In this document: piece by piece, positions 35,810-45,142 of the stretch
How positions within the stretch are numbered: position 1 is the first letter of the stretch
Layout of the letters: the number at the start of each line of letters is the position of its first letter
Origin: Linnemannia hyalina
Lineage: Eukaryota; Mortierellomycota; Mortierellomycetes; Mortierellales; Mortierellaceae
Length of the DNA stretch: 64,000 nucleotides
Assembly (NCBI GenBank): GCA_019671135.1
Contig: JAHRHY010000016.1
Location: forward strand, 186,001 to 250,000
Reading direction: 5' to 3'
Notes under the pieces: model-generated
Seen by the model: only the letters and a program-made list of their open reading frames with translations
Database searches by the model: none
Told to the model about the DNA's origin: nothing
Position numbers and translations under genes: made by a program

Positions 35810-36478
35810 TCAAACACCCGAGAAGCGCTGTCGAAGACCCCGTTGGACATACGAGTCAATGACCGTCGTCACCCCATACATCTCTGATCTCGTCGTCTCA
35901 TCCAACGTCCATGCCGGCGACGCCGAGCCGGTGTTGTAACCCGAGCCTGTTACAGCAGGGGAGCGGGAGCGGGAACTCGCGCGTGACCGGGCGTCGTCGG
36001 AGAAGGGTGTTCCGACCAGGGCTGGGGAACGGGGTGTATCGAATACCGAGACGGGGAGTTCGAGTTCGAATTCTGAGAGGAGGGATATTACCGAGCTTGA
36101 GCGTGGACGGCCTCGGTGCTGGGAGCGGTGGGATTGGAAGGATGTTCGTGGCCGTGGGGAGAGGGCGATCGAGTCTGGCTCCCAGCCTGTGTGGTAAGGC
36201 TGTACCGGGACCAAATGCGATTCATGGCGGTGCCTGTGGGCTGTAGAAGAGGAGGAGCAAGGACGGAGGCAACCCCAGAGGTACCAAATCGCTCCGGCAG
36301 AGAAGAACCCCGTGAGAACTTCCTTGATGATGAGACAGCCATTGGCGAGGACATAGGAGACTGCGGTTGCGGAGGCTTGGACTGCAAGGGCGGGAGTCGC
36401 GATGACGATGACTGCGGTTCCGACGGCTAGGACTGTGATTCCTCCGGCAACTACTAGGATTTTTGATTTGAGGGTCAT
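35810..36478 (-). CDS. Small membrane protein with Ser/Arg-rich tail
   Basis: A single-exon protein of 222 aa. Two hydrophobic segments lie at about residues 7-32 (LVVAGGITVLAVGTAVIVI) and 36-72 (up to AIWYLWGCL). They are followed by a hydrophilic tail rich in Ser, Arg and His with SRASSRSRSPAV. No known domain was recognised. The layout suggests a two-pass or hairpin membrane anchor with a cytosolic, probably phosphorylated tail. Confidence 0.6.
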   Translation of the reverse strand: MTLKSKILVVAGGITVLAVGTAVIVIATPALAVQASATAVSYVLANGCLIIKEVLTGFFSAGAIWYLWGCLRPCSSSSTAHRHRHESHLVPVQPYHTGWEPDSIALSPRPRTSFQSHRSQHRGRPRSSSVISLLSEFELELPVSVFDTPRSPALVGTPFSDDARSRASSRSRSPAVTGSGYNTGSASPAWTLDETTRSEMYGVTTVIDSYVQRGLRQRFSGV

Positions 36479-38079
36479 TTTGAAGTGTTGGTGGGGAGGG
36501 GAGTTGTGGAGAAGGAGAGGGAGAAGCTATTGTTTTGTTTGCGTTTAATGAAAGTGAACGTCTGTTTGCGTCTGTTTTCAGGTCTGTTAAGTAGTAGATG
36601 GGTGTAAGTTAGGCGTGGTAGGGCAGCGTGGGGGAAATGTGCAAATAAAGTGACTAGGCGAGAGCTGGTTGGTAGTGCAAGAGAACAAGAAGGAAAAGAA
36701 GAGGAGCAGGTTCGCCCTTTTTATACCTATGGGGACCGAAGGTAATCGGCATAAGTGCAAGGAAAGGCAATTGGTTCTTTCTTTGCTATCTCTCTTTTCT
36801 CTCATTTTTCACCCTGCCTTGCGTTGTTCCTCCCCTGCTCGCTTGTCTCCCTTTTGAAGTGGCGACATTTTTTTTTCAATGTGTATGGTTAACGGGTGAA
36901 GGATGGGGTCTGTGTTGCATGGAATCAAACCTTCTTATTTCTTCCCGTAAAAAAAAGTGCTTGGCTCCTTCTCTTGTCCACTTTCTGACCCCCCAAATGG
37001 TATATTTTCTTCCCGTTCGATTGCTGCCCCTTTTGAGTCAAGTACGCCTTGTCGTACCTGAGGGAAGAGGAAGGAGTGAGAATGACAAGACGATAAGGAG
37101 AGACGGGGGGCAGAGGTGGGAGAAAGGTCAAGAGTGAAGAGGAGGCACAATAACAATAATGCAAGACCTACATGTACATGCAGGTCTTGGCAGGGGCTGG
37201 AAGAAAGCAGAAGATCGAAAGTATGTAGGGGTTAAGTATAAGCGAGCGAGCATCGACAATGCTAAGGTGGGATACATGCATATATTATGGAAGAGTCGGC
37301 TTGTCTACGCCACACGAGACCTGACCGACCGCATGGTCAGCCAAGCAAAAAAAAGGCATGAATATGAATAACAAATACTGCCTGTATGTCGGCCCTCTCT
37401 AGCTAGGTAGAAAAGTAGACGAGTAGAGACATCCGCTTAAATGAAGTGGGCTTGGGCCATCTTCTCTCATTCCATTTACTGCTCTCGTTCTTGGGCCCCT
37501 GACCAACCTCAGATCGTTCCTCTTGAGCACGGTACATTCTTTCCCCTTTTGCTGTGTCCCCTTCTAAGTGATAACAACAAGAAATAAGTGAAACGGATAG
37601 CCTTCCAGCCAATCAGAATCAGGTGATGGCAATTGTGGTAACAGCACAGTTATGATGATCAAACACGCACACTCACAAAGTATAAGAAGAGGAGAAATGG
37701 CCCTTGTTTGAATGCACTTCTTTTTGCTCATCACCTCATTTTGATTGACCCCTTGAACAAATAAAACACCAGAGGTTGTTGATCACACACTCCTTGCCTC
37801 CTTGCTCTATCTGTTATATGGCCAACAAGGGGGGATATATATAGTACAATTCATTTCTGGGAGTCGTTCTAAAATACCTTTAGGGTGTGAATGGAGTCCA
37901 AATTGTATTGCGGGGTGGTAGGTAAATGACAATGAGTCCCAGCTAACTGTTTTAATAAAATGCAATGATCCCTTCCCTCTTTCACTTATCATCTTTCTTT
38001 TCTTTTCACTCTCATACTCCACGACTCATTTTTTCACACTTTCTTAATCTTGCTTCTAATTCTCAGCTCCACAACAAAA
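36479..38079. other. Divergent intergenic region
   Basis: Purine-rich 5' flank of the membrane protein gene, then AT-rich sequence. It holds a 28-bp near-palindrome at 37161-37188. A TATA-like gatatatatag near 37834 precedes the secreted hydrolase gene by about 240 bp. Confidence 0.5.
37161..37188. repeat. 28-bp near-perfect palindrome
   Basis: Arms caagacct and aggtcttg flank the palindrome catgtacatg. Only one position pair is unmatched. It could form a hairpin or be a dimeric protein site. Confidence 0.9.
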
Positions 38080-39747
38080 ATGTATCCTCACATACCAACA
38101 ATCTTCGCAACAGCAGCAGCATGTATATTCCTCCTGGGATCAACACATGCCAGTCCCTTGCTACCACTGCCATTCTCCGTATCCACCAACAACCCCAATC
38201 ACAAGCCCAACAAACCCAGCGCCACCCAGCCAGGCGCAGTCTCGACGGACAACAACAATAGTACATACACACCGCCCTACCCAAACCCGGGGATCCTCGC
38301 ACCTCTCCCGTCATGGCTCAAATGGCCACCGCCCGATACTTTGGCCGTTACCCCGCGCTACAAACCCATTTATATCACTGACGAGCTGGTCGACTTTATT
38401 GTTGATGTTCCAAAGGGTTCTGACCAGACTTCTATCACGCTACAGTTTGGAGGGATTGGGAATACGCCCTTTGAAGCGACTGTTCGTCCTGGTACCAATA
38501 TCGTTTCTGTCCCCAAGGGTAACATTGGCATCTCTTCGACGAACGTCTCCGTTATAATGGGAGCTGTCAAAGCCAAGGCTACATTTGCGATTTACAAGGA
38601 GCCTACTCCAGGGACGTCACATATTGTCAGAGTCGACTACTTGCATGGATCGCTTGTGCCCCAACAACCAGGGTCGTCTCTCACTCCTGGATCACAGCCT
38701 CTGTTCCCCTTTGGTATGTACGCAGGGTTCAGTTCCTTTGGCGAAATAGACCCTGTCGGAGCCGTGCAGGAACTGAAGGCCATGGGCATCAACCACGTCA
38801 ACTTTGTCCCGCCTTACGGGGACGGGAAGCAGATTCAGGCGTGTATCAAGGCTGCACAGGGTACCGGTGTCTCGATCCAGTACGACATGCGACACTCTTA
38901 TGTCAACACAAAAAACGTCACCGCCGAAGTGAACAGCGTCAAAGCTTATGCCAGCTTGGCGACATGGTACACAGCCGACGAACCTGACGGCGAAGCCATC
39001 GCACCGGAACCAAAGACCTCCACACAGGCCTACCGGACCATTCAATCCCTCGACCCCCACCGTCCCGTCATGCTGGTTCTCAATTATATCCGTGACTCGG
39101 CCGCAAAGTTCTCTCAGGCTGCTGATATCCTTATGACAGACGTCTATCCCGTAGGGCTCGACCCAATGCAGTGCAACTTCAGCCCCGAGGGTGGCTGCTG
39201 TGGCTGCAATGGATGTTTTGGTGACTTGGGCACCGATATTCGGCGGCGCTTACAGTCCTACCGGTCGCAACTTGCAGAGATTGGTAAACCCCGGATGCCG
39301 ATCTGGATGGTCTTGCAGGCCTTCTCGGATCCTAGTACTTGTTGGACGCGCGCGCCCACGCCCGAAGAGTACAGACTGATGTCGTACCTCTCGATCATCC
39401 ATGGAGCCAAAGGATTGATGGGCTGGATCTACCCACGAGGACTTACGGATGAGTTGAAGGCGTCGATCCCGGGGCTGTCGGCAGAGTTGGTGCCCTTGGC
39501 GTCGAGGTTTGTTCTGGGTGGTGAGCAAGTCCTGGAGTATACGGATACGAAACGACAGATTACGGCGGGTATGTGGAGGGTTGATGGTGGTGGTGGAGGT
39601 AGGCTATATGTTGTCGCGAATACGGGTGATAAGGCGGTAACGTTGACTGAGGGTGAGGTTGCGACAATCTTTGGAGATGATGGCGCATTGGTGGAAAGTC
39701 GTAGGGAGATGGAGAGCCTTGCGGTTCTCATCCTTACAACGGTATAG
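38080..39747 (+). CDS. Secreted TIM-barrel glycoside hydrolase-like protein
   Basis: A single-exon protein of 555 aa. Residues 1-25 form a signal peptide (hydrophobic ATAAACIFLLG, then THAS). A beta-rich N-terminal domain (about 90-205) precedes a barrel-like domain starting PFGMYAGF. Its strands carry GINHVNFVPPYGD, WYTADEPDG (296-304, with Asp300-Glu301 in the acid/base position typical of clan A-like barrels), ILMTDVYPV and IWMVLQAF. A short C-terminal beta domain follows. Six cysteines cluster near CNFSPEGGCCGCNGC. The substrate is not known. The family is inferred from the barrel motifs, not from a close match. The ATG at 38080 (aaaATG) directly gives the signal peptide. Confidence 0.75.
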   Translation: MYPHIPTIFATAAACIFLLGSTHASPLLPLPFSVSTNNPNHKPNKPSATQPGAVSTDNNNSTYTPPYPNPGILAPLPSWLKWPPPDTLAVTPRYKPIYITDELVDFIVDVPKGSDQTSITLQFGGIGNTPFEATVRPGTNIVSVPKGNIGISSTNVSVIMGAVKAKATFAIYKEPTPGTSHIVRVDYLHGSLVPQQPGSSLTPGSQPLFPFGMYAGFSSFGEIDPVGAVQELKAMGINHVNFVPPYGDGKQIQACIKAAQGTGVSIQYDMRHSYVNTKNVTAEVNSVKAYASLATWYTADEPDGEAIAPEPKTSTQAYRTIQSLDPHRPVMLVLNYIRDSAAKFSQAADILMTDVYPVGLDPMQCNFSPEGGCCGCNGCFGDLGTDIRRRLQSYRSQLAEIGKPRMPIWMVLQAFSDPSTCWTRAPTPEEYRLMSYLSIIHGAKGLMGWIYPRGLTDELKASIPGLSAELVPLASRFVLGGEQVLEYTDTKRQITAGMWRVDGGGGGRLYVVANTGDKAVTLTEGEVATIFGDDGALVESRREMESLAVLILTTV

Positions 39748-40864
39748 ATATACCACCAGTAACGAGATAGAAAGCTAGCAAATACAATAATATGATATAG
39801 TCGTGTATCAGCAGTTCGTAACATGATAGTCTCTCTTAGAGACGCCTCTGTTCTGCCTCTGAATTGAGAAGTATGGGTCTGTTGTCAACGAGAAGAAAAG
39901 AGTTGTTTTATTATTTTACACCACTGGAGTGATATTTAACCACGGAGGTGATAGCTAATCACGGAGGTGGCAAGTAATCACGGAGACGATGATTATTATA
40001 AATAATCACGGAGGTGGTAGTTGAGCAGCGACCATCTGCCATGTGGTGATGTGGTCGCTAGCCGCACTTCTTCGTTAAATAAAAAGACGGGGCTTTTCTT
40101 GCTGTTGGATTTTTAGCATTCAAAGGTGAAGAGTAACAAGGAATGTAGATGTCTGTATCAGTGAATATTTTTTCATGAGGTAGGTAACGAAGAGGAAGGA
40201 GAGGAAAGGAGGAAAGAGAGACACGGAGGGAGGGGGAGATAATGAAGGGCGAAAGGATACTAAATGAGTATTAACGGTAGAAGGTAATATGACTTAATAG
40301 CCTTCATCCTTGGCGACGAGGTCTCCATTTTTCACAGGGTATCAGTAATGATTCGAGGGGGGAAAAATGCAAGGCGGATGAGCGCTCCAAGGTGGTTGTG
40401 TCAAGGAGCAATGGAAATGGTAGAGCGCACGTGGTTGCAAAGGTTACGCTATATGAGAGAAGTGCGATAATGTGACAATGTTCAAGGTGAGTACATCACT
40501 GAAAGGGATTAGTGATAGACGGCGACTTACTATGAGAGAAAGAGGAGGGAGGGATCTCGGTAAAGAAAAAAAATAGAAAGAATGAGAGAGGTGTTGGTGC
40601 TGGTTTATAGTCTCTCATTTATCATTTGGCCCGATTCCATCCTCCCCCCTTGAATTATACTATTTGTCCTGAAAAGAGGGCACCGTACTGTACCACCTTC
40701 AGGTTTAAATGTTGAGTTCGTGTTTTATTTTCGCGCACCTTATTTTTTTTTTATAGAAGACGCGTCCTCGCCCGTTCGATTTTTCTTTCCCTCGTCACCT
40801 CTTCACCCTTCCACTCATCACCCTTACCCTACTCCCATTCACACGCACGCACATATCCACTATC
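39748..40864. other. Intergenic with a 19-bp tandem array
   Basis: Apart from the array at 39922-40025 only low-complexity purine-rich sequence is seen (40190-40260, 40530-40590). A CT-rich leader begins about 40780. Confidence 0.45.
39922..40025. repeat. Tandem array of 19-bp units with CACGGAGGTG core
   Basis: Units start at 39922, 39941, 39960, 39979 and 40007. Four are 19 bp long; the fourth in order is expanded to 28 bp by an AT-rich insert. The best conserved core is cacggaggtg. Confidence 0.85.
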
Positions 40865-41520
40865 ATGAGATTTCTGATCATGTCCCCCATTATCCTCGCT
40901 GTCGCATCGCTTGACTCTGCCCAAAGTATGACATTCTACAACAAAAAACGTTGCTCTATTTCCTCCCTGTCAGAGAGGTGACACAAAGAAAGGAATCTCC
41001 CCAACTAACATCCAAACTCTGTATTCTTTTCATTTCGCCTTTTACTTCTTTTCACTTCCCTCCCCTATCTCCTCTATATTTAGCGTTAAAAGACTATGAC
41101 AGAACCAACAAGGTCGACGCAGCTCGCCAAGACCTCTCCACCAACCAATTCACAGGAGAAGTGTCAGCTCTAGACACGACTCTGTCTGAGACTCCTCCTC
41201 TACTTCCTCTTTCTTCTGCGGACGACATCGTGGAAGTCTGTCAAAAGCTTCCTAAACAGTTGAACAGCACAGCCTATGGGTCAAAGATGGCGCCAAAGCG
41301 CTCGCTAGGGCTCCATCCAGAACACCTTGTAACTCTCTCAAATCCTCTGCAACGTAATACTCTTATGGTGGTCATTTCTGCCCTCGTCGGCTTTCAACGC
41401 GTTGGGCTTCCGCGAGCACCTATTTACACGATGAATAGTGCCCTTAGTAAAAAAAAAGTCAATCGCACAAAACATGCCAAGCATATACGTTCAGGTGACT
41501 CTGGCAATAGTTCTGAATAA
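40865..41520 (+). CDS. Possible small secreted protein
   Basis: Exons 40865-40925 and 41084-41520 join in frame (intron 158 nt, GTATGA-TAG) to give 165 aa. The N-terminus MRFLIMSPIILAVASLDSAQ is a plausible signal peptide. The rest has no recognised domain and only one cysteine. The 3' end is basic (KKKVNRTKHAKH). The splice model is by eye, and the gene lies at the border of a degenerate region, so it could be a relic. Confidence 0.4.
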
Positions 41521-42400
41521 ATTTCAGGTCCAACTTTAAGACCACGATGCTCTGTCCGCGCTCGCACACTCCATTCTCATCGTCCTCAATCACATCATTA
41601 GCGGTATCAAAGTCATCATCGAGAGGATCGTCGTCGTTGACTTCGCTGTCGATGTCCTCCGAGTGCTGCTCTCTTTCCACATCATCATTCATCACTTCCT
41701 TCTCCTCATCGTGATCAGATCGCGTGTCTTCAAGAGGGTCATAGTTAAGAAGGGTTGTGTTCATTGTGGGAAACTGGAATAGGACTGATGAAAAGATGCC
41801 CTGGTTTATTTGCAAGAATTTGGAACAACCCTCACTCCTTGGATTTCTTTAGTTGGGCAAGAGGCGTATGGGTCATGGCCATGGGTTATCTTTTCAGAGA
41901 GACCCATGGGACAGAGCATTTTTTTTTTTTTTTTTTTTTTGGCTAAGGAGTGGAACTGGACTTTCTTCCGTTTATGCGGTTTTCAAAATACGCAAGTGCG
42001 GAATATCAAAATGGGAATATTCCTGGGCTCACTTGGAGCATCACCTCCTTCATTTGGAGCATCACCTTTCTCACTTGGAGCATCACCTTTCTCACTTGGA
42101 GCATCACCTCTTTCACTTGGCATCTTGGAACCGCTTCAACTGCACACTTTGGTGACGTAATTATGGCGCCTATACGCGTCCCACGCGCCCAAACCAGCAC
42201 ACCACTCTTTTCACAACTTCTCACCCTTGCCACCACACCATACCTTTTTCTCTCATCCCTTTGTACACTGCTTATCCTTGCACTTTTCATTCATGCTTTG
42301 CATTCATTCATTCGCGTCGATACTTCCTTTCGCCAGAAGCATCACCTCTCTTTCCAGAAGCATCACCATCTTTCGTCAGCCCTATCACCGTTGGAACAGG
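41521..42400. other. Low-complexity stretch with T tract and tandem repeats
   Basis: A minus-strand acidic open frame (41764-41459) overlaps the preceding gene and is not supported. A run of about 22 T lies at 41919-41940. A 21-bp tandem array follows at 42028-42122. Confidence 0.5.
42028..42122. repeat. 21-bp tandem array (cacttggagcatcacct)
   Basis: Four and a half units of 21 bp start at 42028. Two related copies of agaagcatcacc occur at about 42336 and 42356. Confidence 0.9.
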
Positions 42401-43862
42401 TCACTGTCACGCATATTGATGGTGTGTACCCCTTGTCCTTTCTGCGGCGAAACATTCAAGACCAAAAGGAAGATGCCGCAAACACCTGGCCAACTTGACC
42501 TGTGCTCTTGAGGAGGAAGACAACGACGAGCCTTGCCAACAACCACCAGTCATCGCCATGCCGAGTCGCTAATCCCTTCCAGTCCCAATAACGGCGGACT
42601 CAACACCTCAGATGCAACCAGACACACGTCTCTGACGTGGAAAAGCAGCGGACATTGGGCACTGTCAGTGAATTCGAAATGAGGCCTTTCACCATGAAGG
42701 ATCCTGACGGAGCAGAGCAGAATGGTCTAGCCCATATCTCGGTCATTGCTACGCTGTCCGCGGGTCAAGGTCAAGTCGTCCCAAAAATGCCTCTACCCAA
42801 AAATAGGAAGCATACCCATGACGATACCTATCCTATTTGCACTCCAACTCTAGCACCTGGACTGGAGTATGTGTTGTCGACTTGACCCTATGCAGCATCG
42901 ATACAGAGGCGAAAGTACATCGAACTCGACAATGGCGTTCGCGAGCTTTTCAACAGAGACTGGGAATTTCTTCTCCCATCTCCGATTTGCCTACGTAAAG
43001 GTTCTTGCTGGATGCCCCCTCCTCAACAATCTAAACGGTTGGGTCATCATTGTCAACACCATCGAGGCGTATGACCGGACAAGACTAGTCGATGCCCATC
43101 GAGAGCCCTCTGTCGTACGCTAGGGTCCGCATGTTGTCAACTCATTGCTGCCCTCAATCAAACGCCATACAAGAACGTCTAGCCCATGATTGTTTCAGCG
43201 CAGGACGGAGAACGACTAATCATTGGCTCACTATCTTTCGATTCCCTCGTCACTTCCTCGCTTCGTTTGGATACAAGGATGAACGCGTCTGTCAGTTGCG
43301 CCACATCATCATTTCCACTTTCGAGCACAAGTCACTCACTGGCAACAAGTATCTTCCTGGATCAGGAATCATTGGACGATGGTCTTCAGCTTTCCCGAGG
43401 AAAATATACATGGTCCGTCTCGAGCAGGAACCTCATGTGGCAGCTGCGGCAAACCAAAACAAAATTCCACGACCCATCTATTTATTGCCTTTCAGTCCGT
43501 TTGCCAACAAGAACCCTTGTCAGCCGTATACAATATTCACTTTGGTGGCGTTTGATCAAGCTCACTACGGAGACGGAACACTCTCGTCAGTCGCGTCATT
43601 TGAGATGCAAGAGAAGCCGTGGTCGACAGACATGACAGTTGAGGAGCTTCGGAACCGATACACCGATCAAACTAATACATCCTGGGTTCTGGACGAGATA
43701 CTTTTACTTTTCACTGGCACTCAAACCTCTATCAAAATCCTTGGTAACCATCATCTCAACATTACCCTGCAAGTTTTGGACCCTCTCATATCAACTTATA
43801 TCACCAAGATCAATGCCTCTGTTATGACTTTTGTCGAGAAAGAACTCACGCCAACTCTTTAG
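42401..43862 (+). pseudogene. Decayed coding region with C2HC-like zinc finger
   Basis: At about 42430-42500 one frame reads CPFCGETFKTK. After a frame change it continues as KHLANLTCALEEEDNDEP, giving a Cys2-His-Cys finger split by a frameshift. Coding-like pieces follow in several frames. The longest open frame (43092-43862, 256 codons) ends LQVLDPLISTYITKINASV. No domain was identified. A decayed transposase or regulatory protein is possible. Confidence 0.3.
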
Positions 43863-44491
43863 TATATTTACATTCGGCATGAGCTCCATACTCCACAATA
43901 ATAAATATCCTCTTCTTTTATCCATTGTTGCTTGCTTCATCACAGTACATTCACGCTCGCCATAACAGCTGCCGCATGTGTTTGATATTGGGGCATTATT
44001 GCGCACCACTCTTCACATTGCAAGTCTACCACCTTGAGATTTTATTACAGCCTCTCCGACACTCACGCATCCTTTACTCTCACAAGGAGATCATTATGTC
44101 CTTTATATATGTAATTTGCATCAATAGAATGTATGCAACGCAACTTATGCGGCCATATTTATGGGTTTTTTTCTGAGCTGTTTACCTTTCCTGCACAACC
44201 ACTAGGTCGCCTTTTGTTCTTTGAGTGCGACCCCTTGGTTCACATAAGCACTCTCATCTTGGCCGGAAGTTCCTCGTATAGCTTCTCCATGGATCTGACT
44301 GACAGCAATGCCCAGATGATCAAAAGGCCACGTCGCTATGAACGCTTGGCTCCCACAAACCAACTGTCGTTTAGCGCATGTACTAAGCTCATAAAAATAT
44401 TTATATCCAAAATTTTCATTTAGAGCATTGCTCGTTAATATTTTGACTATGTTATGTTTTCTGATGTGGATCTGATCAAAGTATTGAGGTG
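43863..44491. other. Intergenic, no gene supported
   Basis: AT-rich with short frames; nothing recognised. Confidence 0.4.
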
Positions 44492-45142
44492 TTAACATGG
44501 GCCGATATGCCATGATGCAAACTCAGTTGTATGTGCTTTACTTGCAAATCTGTCGGCGGCCACATTTCCAGCCACTCCACAGTGCCCAGGTACCCACTTG
44601 ACGGTGATCTTTTGGCCTTGCTCGATGTAGGCGGTCTTGACGACTCTCCACCAGTCAGCATTAGGCGGTGGTAGTGGTTCTTGTGTGGTGGCAGGAGACT
44701 GTACAAGTGCGGTGAACTCGTGAACAGCCGATTGGTCGTCAGTGTGTATTATTGCTGGCTGGCCACGCGGACAGCACAAGATGCTCGCCAAAATACCAAC
44801 GATCTCGGCTCTTGTTGAGGTTGCATCACCATCCGCGGTGCCTATAACCGCAGCATTGTATTCTCCATTTGCGTCTTTAAAAGTGACTGCAAAACTCATA
44901 CGGATATTAATATTCTTCAAGCGTCGAAGAGAACCGTCGGAATAGAGATGGTGTATTCCATGTTGACTCTCTAAAATACGTCTTGTAGCTAAGATCCTCA
45001 TTACTGTGGCATTGTCGAAAGCGACGCCTGGAAACTGGATGATGTTGGTGAAGCTTTTGTGTTTCATCATGTTGATTGTTGAGTTTGGTGTTGCAAAGGA
45101 GAAAATAGAGCATGTATTTAATCGAAATAAAGTCTTGCGCAT
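44492..45142 (-). mobile_element. RNase H domain, retroelement remnant
   Basis: A 216-codon open frame ending near 44492 carries a type I RNase H domain: YSDGS (first Asp), STRAEIVG (Glu), IHTDDQSAV (second Asp), WVPGHCGVAGN (His) and AADRFAS (last Asp). All catalytic positions are present. Such domains end the ORF2 of several fungal non-LTR retrotransposons. No reverse transcriptase is seen upstream on the minus strand, so this is probably a 5'-truncated insertion. A free-standing or captured RNase H gene is possible. Confidence 0.7.

Noticed and set aside
41459..41764. Acidic open frame on the minus strand (starts MNTTLLNYDPLED)
   Set aside because: It overlaps the 3' end of the spliced plus-strand model, its composition is simple (Asp/Glu-rich), and no domain or promoter supports it.
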